Assembly: GCF_001047675.1 (NCBI RefSeq)
Contig: NZ_CP011975.1
Coordinates: 970,073-1,034,072, forward strand
Source: Yersinia aleksiciae
GTDB lineage: Bacteria; Pseudomonadota; Gammaproteobacteria; Enterobacterales; Enterobacteriaceae
Direction: 5' to 3'
Length of the DNA: 64,000 nt
Below, piece by piece: positions 50,421-59,728 of the stretch; position 1 is the stretch's first letter, and the number at the start of each line of letters is the position of its first letter. The position numbers and the translations under genes are program-made. Under the pieces are notes generated by a model. That model saw nothing but the letters and a program-made list of their open reading frames with translations. It was not told the DNA's origin and searched no databases.

Positions 50421-51215
50421 TTAGATAGCGATCGGAGCTTTAATCCCTGGATGCGGATCGTACCCTTCAATTTCAAAATCATCGAAGTGATAATCAAACA
50501 AAGAGTCAGGTTTACGTTTGATTATCAATTTCGGTAATGCCCGAGGTTCGCGGCTTAATTGCAGGTGTGTTTGCTCTATGTGGTTGCTGTATAGGTGAGT
50601 ATCGCCACCCGTCCAGACAAAATCACCGACTTCCAAATCACATTGTTGCGCCATCATATGTATCAGTAATGCATAGCTGGCTATATTAAATGGCAAGCCA
50701 AGGAATACATCGCAAGAACGTTGATATAGCTGGCAAGAAAGCTTGCCATCAGCCACGTAGAACTGGAAGAAAGCATGGCAAGGTGCCAGTGCCATTTGAT
50801 CCAGCTCACCCACATTCCAAGCAGAGACAATAATGCGACGTGAATTAGGGTCTTGCTTAAGCTGTTTTACCACGTTGCTCAGTTGGTCAATCTGACGCCC
50901 ATCGGCAGCGCCCCAGGCACGCCATTGCTTGCCATATACTGGGCCAAGGTCACCGTTTTCATCTGCCCACTCATCCCAGATTGAGACATTATTTTCCTTC
51001 AGATAACCAATATTGGTATCGCCGTTTAGGAACCATAACAGCTCATGGATGATCGAACGCAAATGGCAACGTTTGGTGGTTACCAGCGGGAAGCCGTCTT
51101 GTAAATTGAAACGCATCTGATGCCCAAAAATCGATACTGTACCTGTACCTGTACGGTCATCTTTAGGGGTGCCTTCTTCCAGCACTTTTTTCATCAAATC
51201 CAGATACTGTTTCAT
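50421..51215 (-). CDS. thyA: Thymidylate synthase
   Basis: Methylates dUMP to dTMP with methylene-tetrahydrofolate. The 264-residue product has the E. coli length and the catalytic Cys146 in [14 protein letters not shown], the substrate-binding motif [20 protein letters not shown] and the dUMP/folate C-terminus ending [10 protein letters not shown]. The start lies 6 bp after the lgt stop, so lgt-thyA are coupled, as in E. coli. Confidence 0.98.
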   Translation of the reverse strand: MKQYLDLMKKVLEEGTPKDDRTGTGTVSIFGHQMRFNLQDGFPLVTTKRCHLRSIIHELLWFLNGDTNIGYLKENNVSIWDEWADENGDLGPVYGKQWRAWGAADGRQIDQLSNVVKQLKQDPNSRRIIVSAWNVGELDQMALAPCHAFFQFYVADGKLSCQLYQRSCDVFLGLPFNIASYALLIHMMAQQCDLEVGDFVWTGGDTHLYSNHIEQTHLQLSREPRALPKLIIKRKPDSLFDYHFDDFEIEGYDPHPGIKAPIAI

Positions 51216-51221
51216 ATTACC

Positions 51222-52094
51222 TCACGAAAGTTGTTGCGCAGGACGGCGATACGCCCAAATCATCATAATGATACCGGCCAGAATCATAGGTACAGATAGG
51301 ATCTGCCCCATGCTGATCACGCCGTCGAACAAGCCGAGCTGAGCATCTGGCTGGCGGAAGCACTCCACGATGATGCGGAATGCACCATAACCAATCAGGA
51401 ACAAGCCAGAAACGCTGCCCATCGGGCGCGGCTTGCGGATAAACAGGTTCAGGATGATAAACAGCACCACCCCTTCAAGGAGCATTTCGTACAGTTGCGA
51501 CGGGTGACGCGGCAGGACGCCATATTGGTTGAATATCGCCTGCCATTTCGCCGGATCAGCGGCAACAATCGCAATGTCTTCACCTCGGGAAGTCGGGAAT
51601 AGCATGGCCCACGGGGTATCGGTAGTGACACGGCCCCACAGCTCGCCGTTGATAAAGTTACCGAGACGACCCGCCCCTAAACCAAAGGGAATCAGTGGTG
51701 CCATAAAGTCGGCAACTTGGAAGAAATGGCGCTTGGTACGGCGGGCGAACCACAGCATTACGCAGATAACACCAATCAAACCGCCGTGGAATGACATGCC
51801 ACCATCCCAGACTTTAAACAGGTAGAGCGGATTATCGAGGAACATCGGTAGGTTGTAGAACAGAACATAACCGACACGACCACCAACAAACACACCGAGG
51901 AAACCGGCGTAAAGGAGATTTTCGACCTCTTCTTTGGTCCAGCCGCTGCCTGGCTTGTTGGCCCGACGCACGGCCAGCCACATGGCGAAGACAAAGCCGA
52001 CCAAATACATCAGACCATACCAATGAAGGGAAACCGGGCCAATCGAGAAAATGACCGGATCGAATTTAGGAAACGCCAGATAGCTATTGCTCAT
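51222..52094 (-). CDS. lgt: Phosphatidylglycerol-prolipoprotein diacylglyceryl transferase
   Basis: Transfers diacylglycerol from phosphatidylglycerol to the lipobox cysteine of prolipoproteins; the lipoproteins YgdI and MltA of this window would be substrates. The 290-residue product is an inner-membrane protein of about seven helices with HGGLIG (His103) and the Lgt signature [17 protein letters not shown] (Arg143). Length equals E. coli Lgt within one residue. Confidence 0.97.
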   Translation of the reverse strand: MSNSYLAFPKFDPVIFSIGPVSLHWYGLMYLVGFVFAMWLAVRRANKPGSGWTKEEVENLLYAGFLGVFVGGRVGYVLFYNLPMFLDNPLYLFKVWDGGMSFHGGLIGVICVMLWFARRTKRHFFQVADFMAPLIPFGLGAGRLGNFINGELWGRVTTDTPWAMLFPTSRGEDIAIVAADPAKWQAIFNQYGVLPRHPSQLYEMLLEGVVLFIILNLFIRKPRPMGSVSGLFLIGYGAFRIIVECFRQPDAQLGLFDGVISMGQILSVPMILAGIIMMIWAYRRPAQQLS

Positions 52095-52261
52095 CTATCA
52101 CCACGGAATGTCTATTGTTTTTGGGAAAACAGGTGTTCTCGCCCGGTTAGGGCCACAGGTTGCGCATAATAGCATAGGCCGAGGCTACTCAGGGGCGCAG
52201 CAGAAGGAAAAGTTCTGTAAACAACCATTATCCTGCAAGTGAAGATTGCTCGCCAAAAGCC

Positions 52262-52338
52262 TTTATGGGTATCCCCAAACTCATTGGCGTTGCGGCTATG
52301 CGGTAAAGGTGAGAATCCCGATGAGTTTCAAGGGGTAG
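52262..52338. repeat. Palindromic stretch upstream of lgt
   Basis: Within the 247-bp gap between ptsP and lgt, CCCCAAACTCAT (about 52273-52284) pairs with ATGAGTTTCAAGGGG (about 52321-52335), the outer GGGTA/TAGCC parts being imperfect. It resembles the other small palindromes of the window. It could also terminate ptsP, which ends at 52342. Confidence 0.45.
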
Positions 52339-52341
52339 CCG

Positions 52342-54588
52342 TTACTTACCGCCGCGAATCAATCCGCCCAATCCTCTGCGTTCCATAAATGCTGCCGTTA
52401 AATGACGCACATCCGTGGTCATTTGGGCAGTTAATACCCGCTCGGCTAACGCTTGTGCATCCGCCAAATCGATATTGCGCAGCAGATATTTTATTCGCGC
52501 CACACTACGGCCATTCATGCTGAGATTGCGATAGCCCAATCCAACCAGCAACAGCGCGCCCATAGGATCGCCGGCCATTTCACCACACAAGCTCACCTGC
52601 AAACCCGATTGTGTCGCTTGCGTCAAAATGTGGCTGAGCACTTGCAGCACCGCCGGATGTAGACTGTCGTACAGCGAGGCAACACGAGTATTGTTGCGAT
52701 CCACCGCCAGTAAATATTGTGTCAGATCGTTGGTGCCAACCGAGATAAAATCAACCCGTGACTTCAGATAAGGCAGCATAAAGATCATGGCGGGCACTTC
52801 AATCATCACACCCAGTTTTGGCTGTGGTAGCTCATAGCCCAGCACTTCCTGAACTTCGCGCCCAGCGCGGTCAATCAGGCGTTTGGCTTCATCGACCTCC
52901 TCCAGACTGGTGATCATCGGTAATAAAATACCCAGATTCCCGGTGCCTGCATTGGCGCGAAGCATCGCTCTGACCTGGATCAAGAAGATCTCCGGCTGAT
53001 CGAGGGTGACACGGATACCGCGCCAGCCCAGACAAGGGTTCTCTTCGCTGATGGGCATGTAGGGCAGCTGTTTATCTGCGCCAATGTCCAGAGTGCGCAA
53101 AGTGACAGATTTGTTGGGATAAAGCTGCAACATGCCTTGATATTGCGCGACTTGCTCCTCTTCTGAGGGGAAACCGCTCTGCAGCATGAAAGGAATTTCA
53201 GTACGGTAGAGGCCCACGCCATCGACCCGTCCACCCAGCAGTTTTTCATGTTCTGGGCTAAGACCGGCGTTCAGCATAACCTGAATTCGCTCACCACTTT
53301 TCAAGGCCGCAGGTTGCTCGACGTCATCCTCAGCCAGCTTGCTGAGTTCAATCTCTTCGGTAACCAACCGCTGATACTCTTTGACCAGTACCGGCTCAGG
53401 ATCGACCAGCACCTCGCCACGGTAGCCATCAACAATCAATAGCCGCTGATTCAGCAGCGCTGGCTGGATATCCGCCCCCATCACGGTCGGGATACCCATG
53501 GCGCGCACCAAAATAGCGGCGTGGGAGTTAGCGGCACCGTCACGGACCACGACACCGACCAGACGATCCTGTGGCACCTCAGCCAATAACGTTGCGGTTA
53601 GCTCATCGGCCACCAGAATAAACCGTTCAGGCCATTGGCTGGCACCGGAAGTGCTATCGTCGAGGTGAAACAACAAGCGCAGACCTAATGCCCGCAGATC
53701 ACTGGCACGCTCGCGCATGTAGGTATCTTGCAAGTTGGCAAATTGCGCAGCAAATTGTTCAACCACTTGCTTAACTGCCCATTCGGCCACAGAACCGGCG
53801 TCAATTTGTGCGAAAAGCTCACGCTTTAAGCGGGCATCATTGAGTAAATGGGAGTAGAGATCGAAAATTGCCGCGCTCTCTTTTTGTGAGCTGGCGGCGA
53901 AGCGCTTACTGAAGCGGCGGAATTCAGCCGCAGCCTCTTCCAGCGCTTGAGTCAGGCGTTCGCGCTCCTGAACAGTATCGAGCGTTGAGGCTTCATAAAC
54001 CAAATCGAGGGAGGGCTGGGAGGTATCCTGCCACCCTTCCGCAACAGCCACGCCGGGTGCCGCAGCCAGAGCGCGAATTCGCGTTTGACGATATTGACCA
54101 AAAATGGCATTAAGCTGAGATTGAGAAAGAATGCCTGCCAGCTGTGTAGCCAGCGTGACCATGAACGACTCTTCACTCTCATCAAACTGACGATGCTCAC
54201 GTTGCTGAACCACCAGCACGCCGAGTAGCTGGCGGCGATAGATAATCGGCACCCCGAGAAACGCGCGGAAGCGATCCTCTTTGACTTGCGGAACATATTT
54301 AAAACTGGGGTGACTCTGAGCATCAGCCAGGTTAATTGGCTCAGCCAAACGCCCCACCAGCCCGACGATACCTTCGTCAAAAGCCAGTGTAATGATGCGA
54401 CCACGAGGCTTTTTCAAACCTCGTGTTGCCATCAGGTAGTAACAACGGCGGTCATTATCTGCCAGATAAATCGAGCAGACTTCCGTGTCCATCGCCAGAC
54501 AGGTTTCATTGACCAGCAGCTCTAACGCATCCGTTAGGCTGGTTGCCATTGCCACTTTCTCAACTATTTCTCGCAAACGCATGAGCAT
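52342..54588 (-). CDS. ptsP: Nitrogen phosphotransferase enzyme I (EI-Ntr, PtsP)
   Basis: The first enzyme of the nitrogen phosphotransferase relay; it passes phosphate from PEP to NPr and on to EIIA-Ntr. The 748-residue product has an N-terminal GAF domain (about 15-155), an EI helical region, the phospho-His swivelling domain with His356 in GAANSHAAILVRAMG, and a C-terminal PEP-binding barrel (about 430-730, with SLCGEMAGDP). It follows rppH by 12 bp on the same strand, the E. coli order. Confidence 0.97.
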   Translation of the reverse strand: MLMRLREIVEKVAMATSLTDALELLVNETCLAMDTEVCSIYLADNDRRCYYLMATRGLKKPRGRIITLAFDEGIVGLVGRLAEPINLADAQSHPSFKYVPQVKEDRFRAFLGVPIIYRRQLLGVLVVQQREHRQFDESEESFMVTLATQLAGILSQSQLNAIFGQYRQTRIRALAAAPGVAVAEGWQDTSQPSLDLVYEASTLDTVQERERLTQALEEAAAEFRRFSKRFAASSQKESAAIFDLYSHLLNDARLKRELFAQIDAGSVAEWAVKQVVEQFAAQFANLQDTYMRERASDLRALGLRLLFHLDDSTSGASQWPERFILVADELTATLLAEVPQDRLVGVVVRDGAANSHAAILVRAMGIPTVMGADIQPALLNQRLLIVDGYRGEVLVDPEPVLVKEYQRLVTEEIELSKLAEDDVEQPAALKSGERIQVMLNAGLSPEHEKLLGGRVDGVGLYRTEIPFMLQSGFPSEEEQVAQYQGMLQLYPNKSVTLRTLDIGADKQLPYMPISEENPCLGWRGIRVTLDQPEIFLIQVRAMLRANAGTGNLGILLPMITSLEEVDEAKRLIDRAGREVQEVLGYELPQPKLGVMIEVPAMIFMLPYLKSRVDFISVGTNDLTQYLLAVDRNNTRVASLYDSLHPAVLQVLSHILTQATQSGLQVSLCGEMAGDPMGALLLVGLGYRNLSMNGRSVARIKYLLRNIDLADAQALAERVLTAQMTTDVRHLTAAFMERRGLGGLIRGGK

Positions 54589-54600
54589 GATCGGCTTAAC

Positions 54601-55128
54601 TTAACCTCTTTTACGGCGATAAGCAGGCGGTACCCGTGGCGGAGCAACCTCCTGTACAGGCATGACGGTTGGAGCAAATTCTTTCATTACGCGACGATAA
54701 ACATCACGTTTAAAAGAGACCACCTGACGCACCGGATACCAATAACTGACCCATCGCCAGCCATCAAACTCCGGGGTACTGCTGCGTTGCATGTTGATAT
54801 CGGCTTCATTGCACATTAACTGTAGCAGAAACCATCGTTGCTTTTGGCCGATACACACCGGCTTTGTATCCCAACGCACCAAACGTTTCGGTAATTTATA
54901 ACGTAACCAGTTACGGGTTGAAGCCAGAATTCGGACATCCTTTTTGTTCAGTCCTACCTCTTCAAAAAGTTCGCGATACATCGCCTGCTCTGGTGTTTCA
55001 CCGGGGTTTATCCCCCCTTGAGGAAACTGCCAAGAGTGCTGGCCGTACCGCCTGGCCCACAACACTTCGCCTTGCCGATTACAAATTACGATACCCACGT
55101 TCGGGCGGTAGCCATCATCGTCGATCAC
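54601..55128 (-). CDS. rppH: RNA pyrophosphohydrolase RppH
   Basis: Removes pyrophosphate from mRNA 5' ends and so triggers RNase E decay. The 175-residue Nudix protein has the Nudix box [20 protein letters not shown] with the spacing Gx5Ex7REx2EExG from Gly38 to Gly59. E. coli RppH (176) matches in length. It is first of rppH-ptsP-lgt-thyA and divergent from mutH across a 700-bp gap. Confidence 0.97.
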   Translation of the reverse strand: MIDDDGYRPNVGIVICNRQGEVLWARRYGQHSWQFPQGGINPGETPEQAMYRELFEEVGLNKKDVRILASTRNWLRYKLPKRLVRWDTKPVCIGQKQRWFLLQLMCNEADINMQRSSTPEFDGWRWVSYWYPVRQVVSFKRDVYRRVMKEFAPTVMPVQEVAPPRVPPAYRRKRG

Positions 55129-55304
55129 CGGACTACCTCGATAAGCTTAAAAACGCAAAGATGCCCTGATTGTTTCACACTAGCAACAGGCGGTAAACCA
55201 CTGCTTATCAGACAGTAAAACCTGATAACTCTGGGATAACTCACAGATATTAGCAAAGTTATGAACACCCTGAGGGACCAGCATACTATTTTATTCACTT
55301 TTTC

Positions 55305-55642
55305 TGTGGATATAGGTGTGCAGAACTCTAGGGTAAAGCGGGTACAACTCATTTTAAGCTAATAATACGATAAAAATATCTAAAAAAATAATTGATTAAT
55401 TTCAATGAAATAACAGGTTTCCCACAGGCATTCACTACACCAAAATGTGATCTATATCCGTTTTGGATCTAGTGCTGGCTAAAGATCCATCAATGCAGTT
55501 TTTATCCACAGATAATGAGGCGAAGTTATGCAAAAAATAGCAAAACTCGCAAAAAAAGCGATCGTCAAGGCTGTAAATTGAACCAGTGATCGTGATTTAC
55601 TGAGGTTATCCAAGAAATCTGTGGATAAATAGGTGTAAGATC
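55305..55642. promoter_or_regulatory. Cluster of DnaA-box-like and GATC sites in the rppH-mutH gap
   Basis: The gap between divergent rppH and mutH contains two perfect TTATCCACA boxes (55502-55510 plus; 55620-55628 minus), two near matches (55305-55313 minus with one mismatch; 55606-55614, TTATCCAAG) and six GATC sites between 55449 and 55642. The stretch is visibly AT-rich. A role in DnaA or Dam/SeqA-dependent control is inferred; E. coli oriC lies in a different gene context (mioC-gidA). The promoters of rppH and mutH must also be here. I see no gene. Confidence 0.5.
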
Positions 55643-55825
55643 CTGTTCATTATTACTGTCAGCAGGTGCACAAGATAGCCAGAATAAAAGCATTTCCTTG
55701 GTGGGGGGAAAGAAAACTTCCGTTAAATCATGCTATTATTCATTTCTGCCAAGCTGAATAACAACGCAGATACCGTCATTTTTAATTCAGTTTGTTTTTT
55801 AACCGACTTTAGCAGGTTTCCATCA

Positions 55826-56512
55826 ATGTCTGTTTATTCACTGCCACCCGCCCCCCCGACTGATGAACATCAACTTTTTCAACGCGCTCAAGCTTTGTCA
55901 GGTTTTACCTTGGGTGAATTAGCAGCGCGTGCGCAATGGGTCATCCCGGCAGACCTAAAACGTGTCAAAGGTTGGGTTGGTATGTTGCTGGAGTTCTATC
56001 TGGGGGCCAGCGCGGGCAGTAAACCTGAACAGGATTTTGCGGATATTGGCATTGAGCTGAAAACCATTCCGATCAGCGGCCAAGGCAAACCGCTGGAGAC
56101 CACTTTCGTCTGCGTCGCACCACTGACCGGTAATAGCGGCATCACTTGGGAAAATAGCCATGTGCGACATAAGCTGGCCAGAGTCTTGTGGGTACCCGTT
56201 GAAGGAGAGCGGCAAATTCCGTTAGCAGAACGCAGGGTTGGCGCGCCTTTGTTGTGGAGTCCGAATACGCAAGAAGAGGAGCTGCTGCGCCGCGATTGGG
56301 AAGAGTTAATGGATCTTATCGTTTTAGGTAAAGTCGAAACCATCACCGCCCGTCATGGCGAGGTATTGCAGTTGCGTCCGAAGGCCGCCAATAGCCGCGC
56401 CTTGACCGAAGCTATCGGCGAGCAGGGGCAGCCTATCATGACCTTACCCCGTGGATTTTATCTGAAAAAAACCTTTACCGGCCCTATGCTGGCCCGCCAC
56501 TTTCTGTTGTAA
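55826..56512 (+). CDS. mutH: DNA mismatch repair endonuclease MutH
   Basis: Nicks the unmethylated strand at hemimethylated GATC when activated by MutS-MutL. The 228-residue product (E. coli 229) has the catalytic triad Asp70, Glu77 and Lys79 in [12 protein letters not shown] and the conserved C-terminal [16 protein letters not shown] use the ATG at 55826, with AGG upstream; the frame is open to 55730 without family support. Confidence 0.97.
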   Translation: MSVYSLPPAPPTDEHQLFQRAQALSGFTLGELAARAQWVIPADLKRVKGWVGMLLEFYLGASAGSKPEQDFADIGIELKTIPISGQGKPLETTFVCVAPLTGNSGITWENSHVRHKLARVLWVPVEGERQIPLAERRVGAPLLWSPNTQEEELLRRDWEELMDLIVLGKVETITARHGEVLQLRPKAANSRALTEAIGEQGQPIMTLPRGFYLKKTFTGPMLARHFLL

Positions 56513-56634
56513 GCATCACCGAGATTGATGCGGCTTACCACTAAGTCGCCACGCCAATCACGTCAGATATATTCCGATTCATAAATAAAAGCGTATAATT
56601 GTATTTTTGTGTTTCCGTAAGGTGTAATGGCGCA

Positions 56635-57360
56635 ATGTTTGAATGGATTGCCGATCCAAATGCCTGGTTGGCGCTGGGCACGTTAACTATCCTCGAGATC
56701 GTTCTCGGGATAGACAATATTATTTTCCTCTCTTTGGTGGTCGCAAAATTACCTAAAGCGCAGCAGAACAAAGCCCGCCGTATAGGCTTGGCTGGGGCAA
56801 TGTTAATGCGCTTGGCATTACTGGCGTCTATAGCTTGGGTGATTCGCCTGACTGAGCCGCTGTTTACCATCGCAGGCCATGGCGTCTCCATGCGGGATTT
56901 GATCCTGCTGTTAGGTGGGTTATTCCTGATCTGGAAAGCCAGTAAAGAAATTCATGAAACGATCGAAGGCAGCGATACTGAGCACAGTAGCAACGTTAGT
57001 TCCTTCTTCGGCGCTATCGTGCAAATCATGCTGCTGGATATCATCTTTAGCCTGGATTCGGTCATCACGGCGGTTGGGCTGTCGGACCATCTGTTCATTA
57101 TGATGGCTGCAGTGGTTATTTCTGTGGGCGTGATGATGTTTGCGGCTAGACCGATTGGTGAATTTGTTAACCGCCATCCATCAGTCAAAATGTTGGCGCT
57201 CTCTTTCCTGATTCTGGTCGGCTTCACGCTGATGCTGGAAAGTTTCCAGATCCACATTCCAAAAGGCTACATTTACTTCGCAATGTTCTTCTCGATGGGG
57301 GTTGAAACCCTCAATCTGATGCGCGGGAAGAAAAATAAGTCTACTGACAAAAAAGCATAA
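56635..57360 (+). CDS. ygdQ: TerC-family membrane protein YgdQ
   Basis: A 241-residue inner-membrane protein of the TerC family with about seven hydrophobic helices. The conserved acidic motif EIVLGIDNIIFLS is at residue 20 and IIFSLDSVITAVG near residue 133, acidic intramembrane residues thought to bind divalent metal. Members are linked to manganese or tellurite handling; the specific role of YgdQ is not established. I use the ATG at 56635 (MFEWIADPNAWLALG), which agrees with E. coli. It follows mutH; the usual next gene ygdR is missing. Confidence 0.93.
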   Translation: MFEWIADPNAWLALGTLTILEIVLGIDNIIFLSLVVAKLPKAQQNKARRIGLAGAMLMRLALLASIAWVIRLTEPLFTIAGHGVSMRDLILLLGGLFLIWKASKEIHETIEGSDTEHSSNVSSFFGAIVQIMLLDIIFSLDSVITAVGLSDHLFIMMAAVVISVGVMMFAARPIGEFVNRHPSVKMLALSFLILVGFTLMLESFQIHIPKGYIYFAMFFSMGVETLNLMRGKKNKSTDKKA

Positions 57361-57473
57361 TCACCTCCGGGTGCGGTTCAACGCACCCGTTTCCCACTTT
57401 TTTCTGCACTTTCGTCTTACACGCTTCCCCCTACTGCCGCGCTTGGTTATAGTCGAATAAGGCGGGTTTGACT

Positions 57474-57528
57474 TATACCCAAAATCATTGGCGAGACAGC
57501 AACGCCAAGTACACAGGGTATGGCCTGA
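57474..57528. repeat. Short palindrome upstream of tas
   Basis: TATACCC (about 57474) and GGGTATG (about 57521) are the outer inverted ends, and TTGGCG pairs with CGCCAA inside. Same general form as 13387-13440. It lies between ygdQ and tas and precedes the tas ribosome-binding site AAGGAAGG. Confidence 0.5.
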
Positions 57529-57556
57529 CAATTTCAGACATTAAGGAAGGTCGGCA

Positions 57557-58597
57557 ATGCAATATCATCGTATCCCCCACAGTTCATTAGAGGTCAGCCT
57601 GCTGGGTTTGGGCACCATGACTTTTGGTGAGCAAAACAGTGAAGCCGATGCCCATGCTCAACTGGATTATGCCGTTGCAGCTGGTATTAACTTAATCGAT
57701 ACTGCGGAAATGTATCCGGTGCCCCCAAGGCCAGAAACCCAAGGGTTGACTGAGCAATACATCGGTAATTGGATAAAAGCACGCGGTAGCCGAGATAAAA
57801 TCATCTTAGCCAGCAAAGTCTCCGGGCCATCTCGCGGGAGTGATCAGCCGATCCGTCCGAATATGGCACTGGACCGGAAAAATATTCGCATTGCGCTGGA
57901 AGATAGCCTCAGGCGGCTTAATACCGATTATCTCGATATTTATCAATTGCATTGGCCACAGCGGGATACTAACTGTTTCGGCAAGCTTAATTATCGCTAC
58001 AGCGAACAAACCGCCGTTGTGACCTTGCTCGAGACACTGGAAGCGCTAAATGAACAAGTGCGGGCTGGCAAAATCCGTTATATCGGTGTCTCGAATGAAA
58101 CGCCGTGGGGCGTAATGCGTTATTTGCAGTTGGCGGAGAAGCATGACCTCCCTCGCATTGTGTCGATTCAGAACCCCTACAGCCTGCTTAACCGCAGCTT
58201 TGAAGTGGGTTTGGCGGAGATTAGCCAGCACGAAGGGGTTGAACTACTGGCTTATTCCAGCCTCGCGTTCGGCACCCTGAGCGGCAAATACCTTAATGGC
58301 GCAAAACCCGCAGGCGCACGTAATACCTTGTTCAGTCGTTTCACACGTTATACCGGTACCCAACCTCAGTTGGCGGTAGCGGAATATGTCGCACTAGCAA
58401 AACGTCACGGCCTTGATCCAGCGCAGATGGCGCTAGCCTTCGTGCGGCAGCAACCCTTCGTAGCCAGTACATTATTAGGCGCGACCACGCTGGAACAGCT
58501 GAAAAGTAATATTGATAGCCAGAATGTAGTGTTGAGTCAGGAAGTGTTAGACGCATTGGAAGAGATCCACACTCGCTTCACCTTCCCTGCACCTTAA
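57557..58597 (+). CDS. tas: Aldo-keto reductase Tas
   Basis: A NADP-dependent aldo-keto reductase of 346 residues, the E. coli length. It shows the AKR tetrad regions DTAEMYPVP (Asp, Tyr), LASKVSG (Lys) and QLHWPQRDTN (His), and the C-terminal cofactor loop VASTLLGATTLEQL. E. coli Tas can restore tyrosine-independent growth in starved cells; its natural substrate is unclear. Strong AAGGAAGG upstream at 57543-57550. Order mutH-ygdQ-tas is as in E. coli apart from the missing ygdR. Confidence 0.95.
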   Translation: MQYHRIPHSSLEVSLLGLGTMTFGEQNSEADAHAQLDYAVAAGINLIDTAEMYPVPPRPETQGLTEQYIGNWIKARGSRDKIILASKVSGPSRGSDQPIRPNMALDRKNIRIALEDSLRRLNTDYLDIYQLHWPQRDTNCFGKLNYRYSEQTAVVTLLETLEALNEQVRAGKIRYIGVSNETPWGVMRYLQLAEKHDLPRIVSIQNPYSLLNRSFEVGLAEISQHEGVELLAYSSLAFGTLSGKYLNGAKPAGARNTLFSRFTRYTGTQPQLAVAEYVALAKRHGLDPAQMALAFVRQQPFVASTLLGATTLEQLKSNIDSQNVVLSQEVLDALEEIHTRFTFPAP

Positions 58598-58956
58598 GTC
58601 TCTCCGCGAGAGAATAGCAAAAAGGTCGCTAAGACGCTGAGGAATCAGCAGAAAAAGGGCTGACATAGAGAAAATACGATCGACTGATTGTGCCGCCAAC
58701 TCAGGGAGATCAACTCTATGCCTGCCCGTCATGTATGCCTAACCTCTTCCAAAGCGCCTTAGCCCCCTTTCACAAATACCGGCAAAATACCCTACACATC
58801 AACTTCTCTGGTCAATGACATTATCAGCCAGTGATATAGGCCGACGTTTCCAAGAAAGTGATACCTGAACTATACTTTTTGGGGTCGGTGATAGAACTGA
58901 TATCAACCTATCCACAACCCTATTTCATGTTCTTTACTGATAATACAGGGCATAAA
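58598..58956. other. 359-bp gap between tas and the hydrolase gene
   Basis: A small hairpin CTCTCCGCGAGAG follows the tas stop closely. The rest shows no gene, tRNA or repeat that I recognise. The hydrolase promoter presumably lies near its 3' end. Confidence 0.4.
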
Positions 58957-59646
58957 ATGACAAAAAAACCGAATATCCTATTGGTACACGGCGCATGGGG
59001 CGACGGTTCTCACTGGCGTCATGTTATTCCTACGCTACATAACAAGGGTTATGCCGTATACGCGGTACAAAACCCATTGACCTCATTGGCAGATGACGTG
59101 GAGCGAACGAGAAAGCTGGCAGCATCTTTGGAAGGCCCCACCATTCTGGTAGGCCATTCTTATGGTGGTATGGTGATTTCGCAACTTGGCGACCTGGCTC
59201 ATGTTGTTGGGCTGGTCTATGTTGCCGCCTTTGCGCCAGAGAAAGGCGAAAGTCTTGGCTCTATTTTCCAACTGCGCAACCTCCCTTCTGGTGCTGCCAA
59301 TCTGGTTCCGGATCAGGACGGTTTCCTTTGGATTAAGCGGGACAAATTCCACGAAAGTTTCTGTCAAGACTTAGACAAAACCGAAGCCATCGTTATGGCC
59401 GTCGCGCAGAAACCAACCTCGGGCCATTGTTTTGAAGATGCCTCGGCAGAGCCAGCGTGGAAAACCAAACCCAGTTGGTACCAGATTTCCAATCAGGACA
59501 ATATGATACCGCCAGAAACTCAGCAGTGGTTTACCGAACGCATGAAACCGAAGAAAACCATTCGTCTGGACTCCAGCCACGCGTCTCTGGCTTCCCATCC
59601 CAATGAAATCATCGCGTTGATTGAAGAGGCGGCCAAAGGCCATTAA
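58957..59646 (+). CDS. Alpha/beta hydrolase (esterase-like), accessory
   Basis: A 229-residue single-domain alpha/beta hydrolase starting MTKKPNILLVHGAWGDGSHW. The oxyanion-hole loop HGAW is at residues 11-14, the nucleophile Ser68 is in VGHSYGGMV, and the base His is in DSSHASLAS near residue 210. The acid is probably an Asp in the ISNQDNMIPP segment. No signal peptide. I use the ATG at 58957 with AGGG upstream; the frame is open to 58858. Substrate unknown; similar proteins include plant-type methyl esterases and bacterial salicylate-ester-like hydrolases. It lies between tas and lplT, adjacent in E. coli as I recall, so it is an insertion here. Confidence 0.88.
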   Translation: MTKKPNILLVHGAWGDGSHWRHVIPTLHNKGYAVYAVQNPLTSLADDVERTRKLAASLEGPTILVGHSYGGMVISQLGDLAHVVGLVYVAAFAPEKGESLGSIFQLRNLPSGAANLVPDQDGFLWIKRDKFHESFCQDLDKTEAIVMAVAQKPTSGHCFEDASAEPAWKTKPSWYQISNQDNMIPPETQQWFTERMKPKKTIRLDSSHASLASHPNEIIALIEEAAKGH

Positions 59647-59728
59647 CCCGTGCTTATCCCGGAGGCAGATAATCTCTGTCTCCGGGTATTTCTGGTGCGC
59701 AAATGCGGCCTTTCGTTAGGTTATCGAG

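Noticed and set aside
55305..55642. Chromosomal replication origin
   Set aside because: Only two perfect DnaA boxes, no clear AT-rich 13-mer array, and the flanking genes are rppH and mutH rather than the mioC-gidA context of enterobacterial oriC. Kept only as a site cluster.
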